This document shows, one piece after another, positions 7,552 through 15,466 of a stretch of 64,000 nucleotides of DNA. Origin of the DNA: Fusicatenibacter saccharivorans. GTDB lineage: Bacteria; Bacillota; Clostridia; Lachnospirales; Lachnospiraceae. The position numbers and the translations under genes are program-made. The notes under the pieces were generated by a model. That model searched no databases and was not told the DNA's origin. It saw only the letters and a list, made by a program, of their open reading frames with translations. Within the stretch, counting starts at the first letter, position 1; the number at the start of each line of letters is the position of its first letter. Where the stretch lies: the NCBI RefSeq assembly GCF_015557635.1, contig NZ_JADNOP010000010.1, positions 84,789 through 148,788 on the forward strand, in the 5' to 3' direction.

Positions 7552-8634
7552 TTACAATTCTCCAGCCAGTGCAACATCTTTCCAGTATCTTTCCAGCTTT
7601 ACAAGCAGATGCAGTTCTTCTTCTGCGTCATAAAAGCTATCATCCGCGTTCGGATTTTTTGTGAGGCTGATTAGAATGTCCTGTCTGCAGAACTGGATTT
7701 TTTCAAGCAGATCACGGGCAGCGGAAGATGCTTTGCTTCCAGATGGCAGTTTGCCGGGAAGAAAGAGAGAAAGCTGGTACATGTGCCGTAAAAGATCACA
7801 GTTGGGGGCATCCAAAGCGGCAGTACAAAACAGAATAAAATCAAAAACAGGGACAGAAAAAGTACCGGAACCTGGAACGGGAGCGGATGGGTGAAAAGAA
7901 ACAGAGGTACTTTCCAGAGTACTGTCTGATGTTACAGGAACTTCGAGAATATTCTGTACCATCCGAAAGATCCCCGTTTTTTCTTCCGGGAGCAGCCCGC
8001 CTTTGTCGGCTCGTTCCGTCTGACGTGCAGAGCTTAATAAAGCAAAGGCAGACAAAAGTGAGGATGCACTTAAATAATCCGTAGAAGAAGTGATCTCCGG
8101 TACCTGCATCCAGGAGAGTTTTTTGTTCTGGCTCCGCAGGTTAGATAAAAGCTCAGAAAGTGCCCGGGGAAGTCCAGCATACAGCGTTTTTAAAAGGGTA
8201 TGATACCAGGTGTCGGCGACGGAAAGCAGATTTTCCGAAATTTTTTCATGAAAAGGAAAAATTGCCTGGAAGTATCGTTCTGGAAAAGCAAGAACATTAC
8301 GGTTTTTTCCAAGATAATCACTGCAATCAAGATTATGATCGTTCAAAACAGCATCACAGAGAAAAGTGCCAAGGGCTTTAATCCGCTGTTTTATGATTTT
8401 TTTCTCGTTGGTACTTTCCGGAGGATCGGCCTTATAAGATTTAACTTGTCCCATCAAATAGTTAAACCAGTATTTGGAAGTGGTTTTCTCCTCTGGTAAA
8501 CCGGCTTCTTTTGCAAACGCGGGAAGATAAGCCGGGGCCAGAAAACACCGGATCACAGCCGCATGACCGCAGTCTGCAAGACTGAAGAAAAAAGAATACC
8601 AGATATCGTCTGCAAATGCAAAAGAATTTTTCAA
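7552..8634 (-). CDS. Protein of unknown function, third gene of the GrpE-Hsp70 operon
   Basis: A 360-residue protein I do not recognise. It is predicted soluble, helical and rich in Leu and Ser, with segments such as YWFNYLMGQVKSYKADPPES and YHTLLKTLYAGLPRALSELL that suggest a helical scaffold. No catalytic motif, signal peptide or membrane segment is evident. The only plausible start is a TTG at 8634, preceded by GAAAGGAGAC; the next in-frame Met is about 70 residues in. It lies 20 nt downstream of the Hsp70-like gene and must be its operon partner, so a role as client, adaptor or co-chaperone for that Hsp70 is the natural guess. The terminator at 7485-7551 closes the operon. Confidence 0.6.
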   Translation of the reverse strand: MKNSFAFADDIWYSFFFSLADCGHAAVIRCFLAPAYLPAFAKEAGLPEEKTTSKYWFNYLMGQVKSYKADPPESTNEKKIIKQRIKALGTFLCDAVLNDHNLDCSDYLGKNRNVLAFPERYFQAIFPFHEKISENLLSVADTWYHTLLKTLYAGLPRALSELLSNLRSQNKKLSWMQVPEITSSTDYLSASSLLSAFALLSSARQTERADKGGLLPEEKTGIFRMVQNILEVPVTSDSTLESTSVSFHPSAPVPGSGTFSVPVFDFILFCTAALDAPNCDLLRHMYQLSLFLPGKLPSGSKASSAARDLLEKIQFCRQDILISLTKNPNADDSFYDAEEELHLLVKLERYWKDVALAGEL

Positions 8635-8654
8635 AATAATGTCTCCTTTCTGCG

Positions 8655-10262
8655 TCAGGTATCGTTCGAATGCCTGAGGTCTGCAAGACTCATTGAGTGA
8701 GAAGTAACAGGGGAAATACCATGGTCATCAACAACGACCATCAGTGTTCCGTTTGGAGTCAGCGTCATTGTCAGCAGCATTTGCGTACCGGCAGGAACCG
8801 GATGTGAGAAGTGATGCTGAATGACCAGAGAAGTAGGATTTCCATCATCAAGCTCAAGATAAGAATTTGCGGCTCCGTTTTCTACTTCGAAAAAAGCGAA
8901 GCGGGCAGAAGTCTGATCTGCGGAATGTGTTGTGTAGGTTCCGCTGACCTGAAATGGAAGCGGCGCATTGGAGGGGATCTGCACTTTCAGCTTTTGCTGT
9001 CCGCTGCCAGGCAGCCGTACCCGCAGAGCATAGGCATAGGCAACCGGGGTGTCGGAAAGCTGACGGTTTGCATACAATGCACAGCCGAGCGCAACAGCCT
9101 GTTCCGGAAAACGCTGCAGGATATGATCTTTGGCAAGATGCGGAAATTTTTGTTCTAACAGAGTGCGGACAAGCGGGATATAAGAGGAACCGCCGGTCAG
9201 AAGAATTTCAATTTGGGGATTGGTGGATTCTCCGGCGCGGTCAAGTACGCGGGCGGCACAGTCGACACACTGCTGCAGAGCAGGAAAAATTTTCCGTTCA
9301 AAATCTTTTCGGGTGATGATTACCTTTTGAATACCAGGGCGGCCGGAAACATCCGTACCTTCGATAAAAGCAGAACAGGATTCTGCGGAAGAAAGCTGTT
9401 CTTTAATCTGTCTTGCAGTGTGCAGAAGCTTTTGATGGTCTGCGGTTCCAGAAACGGAAAGGCGGTCCGGATCCAGATTTCCGGGATGGGCATGCAGTGC
9501 ATCCAGAATCAGTTCGGCCATCGCGGAATCAAAAAAATCACCGGCAAGGGTAAGGCCGTCCGGGCAGAGAGCCTTGTATTCGTAAGGATGTTTATCTGTC
9601 CTGTGCAGATTAGGAACAAGAAGAACGGTATCAAACGTTCCGGCGCCAAGATCAAAAACAAGCACTTTTTCCAAAGTCTTTCGTGCATAGTGAGAATAAG
9701 TAAGGGCGGCTGCAATCGGTTCCGGAAGAAGAACAATTTCTTTGCCGTCGGAGGCGCGTTCCAGAATCTGCAGGAGTGTCTGACGTTTGGCAGCACCGAA
9801 GCGGACCGGAACACCGACTACCAGTTTGTGATAGGCAGGTTTGGAGAACAGGGATTTTTCCAGTGCCTGATGGCTGACAGACAAAATCCGGCGGATTTCT
9901 TTTTCTGCGATATCTGCGGTAGAAAACTGCTTTCCATGTAGAGTGACAAAAGGTTCGTCGAGTTTCATTTTGATGGAAGAACAGATCCCGGCCGGATCGT
10001 CAGAAAGTCCGTTGTAATCGGCAACCTCTTCGCAGAGATATTCCCGGTTGCTGCGTGCAGAGTACCAGAAAAGACTCGGGACTCCGCCGCGTGTGGATGG
10101 CGTTTCATAAGGGGCGGCAAGAGGAAAAGGCTCTTCTGTTGATTTACAGGCCATCATAGAGCGGTAGGTACCGAAGTCAAGACCGTATCCGTAAAACAAA
10201 GAGAATAAATCGTCAAACAGCGATGCTTCTGGATGAGAGTTCGAATCAGTTTTCCAGGTCAT
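8655..10262 (-). CDS. Hsp70/DnaK-like ATPase (divergent)
   Basis: A 535-residue actin-fold ATPase of the Hsp70 family. The phosphate-1 motif is YGLDFGTYRSMMA, with D-F-G-T in place of D-L-G-T. The middle shows VVGVPVRFGAAKRQTLLQIL and LLPEPIAAALTY, then phosphate-2 VLVFDLGAGTFDTVLL and the adenosine motif ILLTGGSSYIPLVRTLLEQKF. After residue ~400 there is a short beta-rich region instead of a full DnaK substrate domain and lid, so it is shorter than DnaK (about 610-640). AAAGGAGG eight bases before the ATG at 10262 fixes the start; an upstream in-frame start at 10289 lacks such a site. It overlaps the GrpE-like gene by 17 nt. Together they look like a dedicated chaperone pair, not the housekeeping set, since no DnaJ is nearby. 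Confidence 0.85.
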   Translation of the reverse strand: MTWKTDSNSHPEASLFDDLFSLFYGYGLDFGTYRSMMACKSTEEPFPLAAPYETPSTRGGVPSLFWYSARSNREYLCEEVADYNGLSDDPAGICSSIKMKLDEPFVTLHGKQFSTADIAEKEIRRILSVSHQALEKSLFSKPAYHKLVVGVPVRFGAAKRQTLLQILERASDGKEIVLLPEPIAAALTYSHYARKTLEKVLVFDLGAGTFDTVLLVPNLHRTDKHPYEYKALCPDGLTLAGDFFDSAMAELILDALHAHPGNLDPDRLSVSGTADHQKLLHTARQIKEQLSSAESCSAFIEGTDVSGRPGIQKVIITRKDFERKIFPALQQCVDCAARVLDRAGESTNPQIEILLTGGSSYIPLVRTLLEQKFPHLAKDHILQRFPEQAVALGCALYANRQLSDTPVAYAYALRVRLPGSGQQKLKVQIPSNAPLPFQVSGTYTTHSADQTSARFAFFEVENGAANSYLELDDGNPTSLVIQHHFSHPVPAGTQMLLTMTLTPNGTLMVVVDDHGISPVTSHSMSLADLRHSNDT

Positions 10263-10716
10263 CCTTGTGTTCCTCCTTTCCGGAATCATCCGTTATAACA
10301 ACTGCCTTCCGCAGAACAACATCGTGGAATTTCCATCCGCGGCTGCAGGGATCACAGGAAACGATGCGGTCAGAAGGAGAGGAAAATACCTGTTTCAGAT
10401 GCAGTGCAGGATCGTAGAGGTCTCCGGGTTTTGGAATAATCGGCTCGGCACCGAGCAGCAGCAGTGCCTGTTCCAGAAGATCCGCATAACAGGGATTCAG
10501 TTCTCCGGAAGATCGGGTAATCATATTCCAGAGATCAAACAGTTTTTCTAAACCGGGCTGCAGATCAGCCTGACGGAGTGTTTCCCCAAGCGATGCTGTG
10601 GTGTCCCGAAGCGCCAGAATGGAATGCTGAAGTCCTGCCTGTTGCTGCAGAATCTGCCGCATCTGCTGTTCCAGTTCCTCAAATCCGGCAGGGGAAGTAG
10701 TGGAATGGTTCATCAT
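10246..10716 (-). CDS. GrpE-like nucleotide exchange factor
   Basis: A 156-residue protein. The N-terminal half is a predicted helical or coiled-coil segment (FEELEQQMRQILQQQAGLQ and onward). The C-terminal half ends with SCDPCSRGWKFHDVVLRKAV, which matches the GrpE beta-domain closing pattern (G-[YW]-x-x-x-x-x-V-L-R-x-A-x-V). GrpE releases ADP from Hsp70, and the partner gene directly downstream is an Hsp70-like ATPase, which supports the call. It is shorter and more divergent than housekeeping GrpE. AGGAGG lies 9 nt before the first of two adjacent ATGs. It is the first gene of the leftward operon. Confidence 0.7.
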   Translation of the reverse strand: MMNHSTTSPAGFEELEQQMRQILQQQAGLQHSILALRDTTASLGETLRQADLQPGLEKLFDLWNMITRSSGELNPCYADLLEQALLLLGAEPIIPKPGDLYDPALHLKQVFSSPSDRIVSCDPCSRGWKFHDVVLRKAVVITDDSGKEEHKDDLEN

Positions 10717-10774
10717 GATATATTTCCTCCTGAGAATACAGAATAAACGCAGTGTTTAAACTCTCTTTTTCTGT

Positions 10775-10803
10775 AGTGTAACAGGAAAAAAGGGAAGCGT
10801 CAA
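10775..10803 (-). promoter_or_regulatory. Promoter of the GrpE-Hsp70 operon
   Basis: On the minus strand TTGACG (10803-10798), a 17-nt spacer and TACACT (10780-10775). The intergenic DNA between the two divergent operons (10804-10927) is strikingly purine-rich on the plus strand (runs of GGAAAAA). Confidence 0.6.
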
Positions 10804-10927
10804 TTTGAAAAAAAACGAAATTTCCTCGGAAAAAAGGAAAAAAACGGGAAAAATGAAAAAATACAATCAAACAGACGGAAAAACGGAAAAAGACAGGAAA
10901 AAATAATGGAAAAACGGAGAGCGGAAA

Positions 10928-10956
10928 TTGATAAAAGGGTTGCACTATGATATCGT
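10928..10956 (+). promoter_or_regulatory. Candidate promoter of the kinase/vWA/PP2C/ATPase operon
   Basis: TTGATA (10928-10933), a 17-nt spacer and TATCGT (10951-10956), then AAAGGGGGTGA directly ahead of the first ATG at 10983. The -10 box is imperfect. Confidence 0.45.
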
Positions 10957-10982
10957 AAGGTCACCGAAAGGGGGTGAGCAAA

Positions 10983-11671
10983 ATGATTCCAAAGGATGAA
11001 AAGGAAGCATTAGAATTCCTGAGAAAGGAAGTTGGAGATGATTATGTTCCATGGCACCTTGAACGGACGTTTCGTCTGATGAATCAAAAAGAAATAGAAT
11101 GTATACGTAGACTTATCAGGAAATTCACAGAAATGATTCCAGCTGACTTTTCACCGAAACAGAAAGCGGCGCTTCTGTTTGAAATCCTGGTAAAAAGAGG
11201 TACATATGTTGACGAAGAGAATGAGAATCGTTTTGTATATATGTCTCTGCATTAATTACTGGAAACTCAGTCTGCATGGGCTTTTCAGAACTGTATTGTA
11301 TTCTCTGTTACAGTCTTGGAATCGAATGCAGCATTGTTATTGGATTTGCCTGGAACAAGGGGCTTACCGAGGATGCTGGACTTCATGCATGGAATATTGT
11401 CACACTTCCGGAATCTGAAAAAAATGGGAACGTAACGTTAAAACAGTACCATGTGGATGTGACGTGGAGCTTAGGAAAGTCCTGTGAAAACAGTTACTTT
11501 CTGAAAAGCGATCAGTTTATGGAAGAGCATTCTCACTTATGGAATAAAAAGGATTACAAATGCTCGGAAGACAACAGAGAAACTATAAACATTAAGAAAA
11601 AAGAGGTGGAAAGAATATGCCGTATTTTAGAGAAGGCGACTGCATTACAGTTGGCAATGAACGCATCGTAG
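10983..11671 (+). pseudogene. Transglutaminase-like protein, split by a frameshift
   Basis: Two reading frames make one recognisable protein. The first (10983-11255) gives MIPKDEKEALEFLRKEVGDD and ends ENRFVYMSLH-stop. The second (open from 11225 to 11671) carries the transglutaminase-like core: SVCMGFSELYCILCYSLGIE, containing the C-x-G-F/Y catalytic cysteine, then LHAWNIVTLP (catalytic His) and YHVDVTWSLG (catalytic Asp), and the late YFLKSDQFMEEHSHLW. The frames meet in a T/A-rich stretch around 11231-11245 (GTATATATGTC). All three catalytic residues lie in the second frame, which has only an internal ATG at 11276, just after the Cys codon. So either the gene is inactive, the frame is shifted during translation, or there is a sequence error. 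The end overlaps the kinase start by 55 nt. Confidence 0.7.
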
Positions 11672-12528
11672 TAGAAAAATTTTTGTCTTCTGGAATGCAG
11701 GCCGATGTCTATCGTGTTGTTAACTTCGACAAGAAAAAGCACATGGTGATCAAACATCTATATGGAGATTACTGCAGTAATAAAAAATTGTTTTACAGAA
11801 AAGTGAAACTTCTCAGTACGCATTCTGCTCCTCATGTACGTCTGATCTGGCCAAAGGAAGTAGGTGATTTTGATGAAAAAACCAACAGCTTTGTATATCT
11901 GATGGATGAAATCAGCTGTGAGTATAATGCAATCGCTATGGTAATGAAAAATCCAGATCTTCTGACTATGGATCAGAAGATGGAAATCTGCAGACAGATG
12001 GCAGAGGTTTTTTCAAGCCTCGGGAACAATGGTTTTATTTATTCCGATGTTTCCGGTACAAATATCTGCTACGGTATCGCTCCTGACGGAAGAGTTGATG
12101 TGCGTGTTTTGGACTGTGACAACATTTCATTGACTGGAGAGTCGCTGGGTCTCGCCGGAAGCGGTTTATTTCGAGCTCCTGAGGTAATGCTGGGGGCTTC
12201 ACCGACAGAAATGAGTGATGCATATGCACTTGCGGTAGCCGCATTTCGGATGCTTACGGGCTGTCATCCTCTTGATGGCGTTCGCACTCATGCACAGCCG
12301 TTCACTCCGGAGTTTGTAAAGGAGTCCTTCGGAAAAAATCCCGAATATATTTTTGCTGAGGCAACTGAAAATGCACCTCTGGATGAGTTTTACAGACAGC
12401 GTTTTGAGAAACTTCCTGCGCAGCTCCAATTGTACTTTAATGTGATGTTCTCGAACAAATGCCTGCATGAACCGGAGAAACGTCCTACGGCTCAGATGCT
12501 GTTGACAATTTTACAGAGATTTTGCTGA
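11617..12528 (+). CDS. Serine/threonine protein kinase-like protein
   Basis: A 303-residue eukaryotic-type kinase fold. Motifs in order: glycine-rich loop FLSSGMQADVYRV, ATP-binding lysine in HMVIKHLYG, the catalytic loop as YSDVSGTNICY (D-x-x-x-x-N, replacing H-R-D), the metal-binding DFG position as VLDCDNIS, and the APE-like element LFRAPEVMLG, followed by SDAYALAVAAFRMLTGCHPL. The D-V-S-x-x-N plus D-C-D-N pair is, from memory, the form seen in kinases linked to TerY-type vWA proteins. The start is fixed by AAGAGGTGG. It overlaps the transglutaminase-like gene and lies 46 nt ahead of the vWA gene, in an operon that also encodes a PP2C phosphatase, its natural antagonist. Confidence 0.85.
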   Translation: MPYFREGDCITVGNERIVVEKFLSSGMQADVYRVVNFDKKKHMVIKHLYGDYCSNKKLFYRKVKLLSTHSAPHVRLIWPKEVGDFDEKTNSFVYLMDEISCEYNAIAMVMKNPDLLTMDQKMEICRQMAEVFSSLGNNGFIYSDVSGTNICYGIAPDGRVDVRVLDCDNISLTGESLGLAGSGLFRAPEVMLGASPTEMSDAYALAVAAFRMLTGCHPLDGVRTHAQPFTPEFVKESFGKNPEYIFAEATENAPLDEFYRQRFEKLPAQLQLYFNVMFSNKCLHEPEKRPTAQMLLTILQRFC

Positions 12529-12574
12529 CAGGAAAACGGAAAAAAATAGAACCTGATGAAGGAGGAAAAATTAT

Positions 12575-13378
12575 ATGTATAAAAAAGGAAATGGAATGTA
12601 TATCAAAGTAAAGGAGAACAAAGGAATGCGTACATGCGTACTGTTCCTGTTTCTTGACAAATCAGGCAGCGTAACCACGAAAGAAGGGAGTATTTATGAT
12701 GCATTTACAAATTTGATGGAAAAGCTTGCCAAACAGAATGAGACCGCATTGGATATGCAAATTAAGGTGGTTCTGCTCACTTTTGATAACAATGTGCATG
12801 TTTTCAATCCAAATAATACACCTCTTCCGCCAGAACAGGTATTGGAGTTATTTGAGCGTAAAGATTACAAGTGTGGAGGGGGAACGAGTCTGGCTAATGT
12901 CTTTACGGAACTGGATCGGATTTTCAGCCGCGAGAAAAATGGATTTCTGACTCAGATGAAGCCTGGTGATCTTTATCCGATGGTTCTTTATGTGAGCGAT
13001 TATGTGCCGACAGATACGAAAGAAGATTATGAAAAGGCAAAAAATAAACTTCTGTCCAACCGTTTTTATGAAAAAACGAGACGACTTTGTATTTATCTTG
13101 GATCAGAAAACCGTCGCGCTGATGCCGCAGAGCTTGTCGGCAGTGAGGATAATGTAGTGGTTCTTGAAAGCGATGTAGACACATTATTAACTCCAGTGCT
13201 TATCGGTTCTACATTGTTAAGTACAGACTCAACACATACAAATACACAGAATGAAACAAACAGCCCGGTTGAGCTGGCAGAACAGCAGAAAAAACGTGCT
13301 ATTGAGGGAGCACAGAGCGCACAGAACCAGAAAGATGAGCAGCTTCACGAGGAGCTGAAGAAATTGCTCGGATTTTGA
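12575..13378 (+). CDS. vWA domain protein (TerY-like)
   Basis: A 267-residue protein with a von Willebrand factor A fold. The metal-ion-dependent adhesion site reads FLDKSGSV (D-x-S-G-S), with a later threonine in GGGTSLANVF and an Asp in VLYVSDYVPTD. KVVLLTFDNNVHVFNP supplies the second core strand. The C-terminal ~45 residues (after TNTQNETNSPVELAEQQKK) are a charged helical tail. The kinase on one side and PP2C on the other reproduce the vWA/kinase/phosphatase triad known as TerY-P. Such vWA proteins are thought to bind partners in a metal- and phosphorylation-dependent manner. A strong AAGGAGG precedes the ATG. Confidence 0.85.
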   Translation: MYKKGNGMYIKVKENKGMRTCVLFLFLDKSGSVTTKEGSIYDAFTNLMEKLAKQNETALDMQIKVVLLTFDNNVHVFNPNNTPLPPEQVLELFERKDYKCGGGTSLANVFTELDRIFSREKNGFLTQMKPGDLYPMVLYVSDYVPTDTKEDYEKAKNKLLSNRFYEKTRRLCIYLGSENRRADAAELVGSEDNVVVLESDVDTLLTPVLIGSTLLSTDSTHTNTQNETNSPVELAEQQKKRAIEGAQSAQNQKDEQLHEELKKLLGF

Positions 13379-13400
13379 TAAGAAGGCAACAGGAAAGAAA

Positions 13401-13440
13401 GCTCCAGCTTTTAATGTAAGGGGTAAGCAGAAGCTGGAGC
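13401..13440 (+). promoter_or_regulatory. Hairpin between vWA and PP2C genes
   Basis: GCTCCAGCTT and AAGCTGGAGC form a perfect 10-bp stem around a 20-nt loop. No T-run follows, so it is more likely an mRNA processing or stability element, or a weak attenuator setting the ratio of downstream genes, than a full terminator. Confidence 0.5.
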
Positions 13441-13472
13441 ATATAACAGAAAAGCAAAGGATGTGATGTATT

Positions 13473-14462
13473 ATGGTAGTTCTGAACATCAGCAAAAGAG
13501 GACGCACCCATGAGAAAACAGGAAAACCATGCCAGGATCGTTCCATGATAAAAAAAATCGATGAGAACACATGGATTCTGACGTTAGCAGATGGTCATGG
13601 AGGCTCTCCATATATGCGTTCTGGTTTCGGAGCCAAAATTGCATGCAGAACAGCACAAAAAATTATGGCAGATGAAACAATTCCGGTGAAAGAATATCCG
13701 AAAAAGATCAAAGAGGTTTTTGATGCCTACACAGAGAAGCATCTTCATCTCCATCCCCTCACCGATGAGGAAAAGAAAAAACTTGGTTCCAGACCTGAAA
13801 CGTATGCCTATGGTACGACATTACTGGCAGTAAAGATTTCACCAAAAGGTACATATCGTGTTCAGCTTGGTGACGGAAAACTGTCGGTGCTTGATACATT
13901 TGGAGCTCCGTTTAATGAATTGCCTGCGGATCCAAACTGTTATGGAAATATCACATCATCGCTGGTACAGCCTGATGCAGTGCAGCGATTCCGAATCAGC
14001 TATCAGGAGGATTCCGCATCCGCTGTAGTTCTAAACAGTGATGGATACGAGCCGGAAGGAGGATTTCCGTGGAAACTGTTAGACAACGCTATAGAAAACT
14101 GGAAAACATATCAGGAAAGTGATCTGAAAAAGGAAATGGTTTCGGAAGATCACCGCGGCGATGATCAGACAATTGTCCTCTTTCTGAATGAAAATGCTTT
14201 TACGGAAAAGTATAAAAGAGAGGTAAGAGAGCAGGCCGCTGAAGAAGCAGAGAAAGTTCATAAGTTCCACAAGCAGGAAAAACTTCTTGAGGAAAAACGT
14301 GAATTAGAGGCTTTCCTGACGGCAGGGCTCAGAAAATACAGAGAAATGGAAAATGATGCAGAAGCAGCAGGATTTCGTGAAAAAAGTCTCAAACCGAGAT
14401 ATCAGGCTTACAATGCCGTCTGCGTAGAGCTGGAATGTCTTCTTAACGAAATGGCAGAATAA
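13473..14462 (+). CDS. PP2C-family protein phosphatase
   Basis: A 329-residue metal-dependent Ser/Thr phosphatase. The signature LTLADGHGGSPYM holds the metal-binding D-G-H-G-G. YGTTLLAVKI and RVQLGDGKLSVL (G-D-G) follow, then VLNSDGYEPEGGF (S-D-G) and HRGDDQTIVLFL, the closing D-D motif that completes the two-metal centre. The last ~90 residues (YKREVREQAAEEAEKVHKF and onward) are a predicted coiled coil outside the catalytic domain. It should reverse phosphorylation by the kinase encoded two genes upstream. The ribosome site is modest (AAAGGATGTGA). Confidence 0.85.
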   Translation: MVVLNISKRGRTHEKTGKPCQDRSMIKKIDENTWILTLADGHGGSPYMRSGFGAKIACRTAQKIMADETIPVKEYPKKIKEVFDAYTEKHLHLHPLTDEEKKKLGSRPETYAYGTTLLAVKISPKGTYRVQLGDGKLSVLDTFGAPFNELPADPNCYGNITSSLVQPDAVQRFRISYQEDSASAVVLNSDGYEPEGGFPWKLLDNAIENWKTYQESDLKKEMVSEDHRGDDQTIVLFLNENAFTEKYKREVREQAAEEAEKVHKFHKQEKLLEEKRELEAFLTAGLRKYREMENDAEAAGFREKSLKPRYQAYNAVCVELECLLNEMAE

Positions 14463-14500
14463 ATCTGTGTTGTACAGAATGGCAGAAAGGGGGTGGAAAG

Positions 14501-15466
14501 ATGCCGCTTTTATATGATGAAGTAGAGATTGATGAGTGGACAGAAACCATGCTGCTGACAGAGAGATTCACACCGCCGCGCAATGGGCGGATGCTTCGAT
14601 TCAGACTGTCTGATGGCAGCCGCAGAAAACTGCTTTACACTTGCATAGACGGCAACTATGCAGGACCGTTTTCCGCTGAGAATGGCGCAGTGACCGTTGA
14701 AAATGGGATTGGAATTCTGGAAGCGCTCCGGGCAGGCTGTCACGCTGCACAGGTGATAGCAGTTGATGTAGAAGAATTTCTTCTTGATCCACTGGAGATT
14801 CCGGTGAGTCCTGTTATTGTTACACTCTCAGATGGAGAGCAGGCTGCTGTCCGTATTTATGGTGAAGCAGAGATTTCCATTCGTGTGCGTGACAGTGACC
14901 TTTTGATGGAAGAAGAAGTAAAACGTGGAAAAGTTACAGCGCCGGAAAGACGTGCCGAGAGGATTATAAAGAAGTGTCTGAAACGGGAGATCTCTCGTAA
15001 GATGCCGCAGATTATTACAACCGGTCATGTACTCGAAGGTATTGCCGAACTGGATGAGGAAGCTGATTCCATTGGTCAGACAGCGGCCAGCCATGCAGAG
15101 CAGATGCTTCCCTGGCTTGAAGTAGTATCCTGCGAAGTGACCTTGGAGGTACTGGATCTGGATGAGAGCATACTGGAAAAAGAAAACTACAGATGGAGGC
15201 AGAAAGAAGCGGAATCAGCAGAACAAAGGGCTATGCAGATGCGCCTTGTGGAAAAAGCAGGCGATGCCTTGATTGCTGCCTATGGTCAGTCAGCCATCCC
15301 GCCGGAGATGCTTCAGATTGTGGCAGTCTACGCACAGAATCAGCCCATGGTCAGTGCGGATGAACTGACAGCGCTCTGCGGCAAGCTGAAAGCACTGTCA
15401 GAAAAATATACGCCGGAACTTTTACTGAAAAATGTGAAGGCTCTTACAGGAGGAGTTACCAGATGA
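14501..15466 (+). CDS. SPFH/band 7-like protein (tentative)
   Basis: A 321-residue protein with no catalytic motif that I can see. The central part (PVIVTLSDGEQAAVRIYGEA and onward to ISIRVRD) resembles the beta-core of SPFH/band 7 proteins. It is followed by helical stretches and LEVVSCEVTLEVLDLDE, which sits where SPFH domains have their second beta unit, and then by a Glu/Arg/Ala-rich helix (KENYRWRQKEAESAEQRAMQ) like the coiled coil after SPFH domains. SPFH proteins form large rings or scaffolds. No transmembrane anchor is present, so it would be cytosolic. AAAGGGGGTGG precedes the ATG. Its stop overlaps the start of the ATPase gene by 4 nt. Confidence 0.45.
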   Translation: MPLLYDEVEIDEWTETMLLTERFTPPRNGRMLRFRLSDGSRRKLLYTCIDGNYAGPFSAENGAVTVENGIGILEALRAGCHAAQVIAVDVEEFLLDPLEIPVSPVIVTLSDGEQAAVRIYGEAEISIRVRDSDLLMEEEVKRGKVTAPERRAERIIKKCLKREISRKMPQIITTGHVLEGIAELDEEADSIGQTAASHAEQMLPWLEVVSCEVTLEVLDLDESILEKENYRWRQKEAESAEQRAMQMRLVEKAGDALIAAYGQSAIPPEMLQIVAVYAQNQPMVSADELTALCGKLKALSEKYTPELLLKNVKALTGGVTR

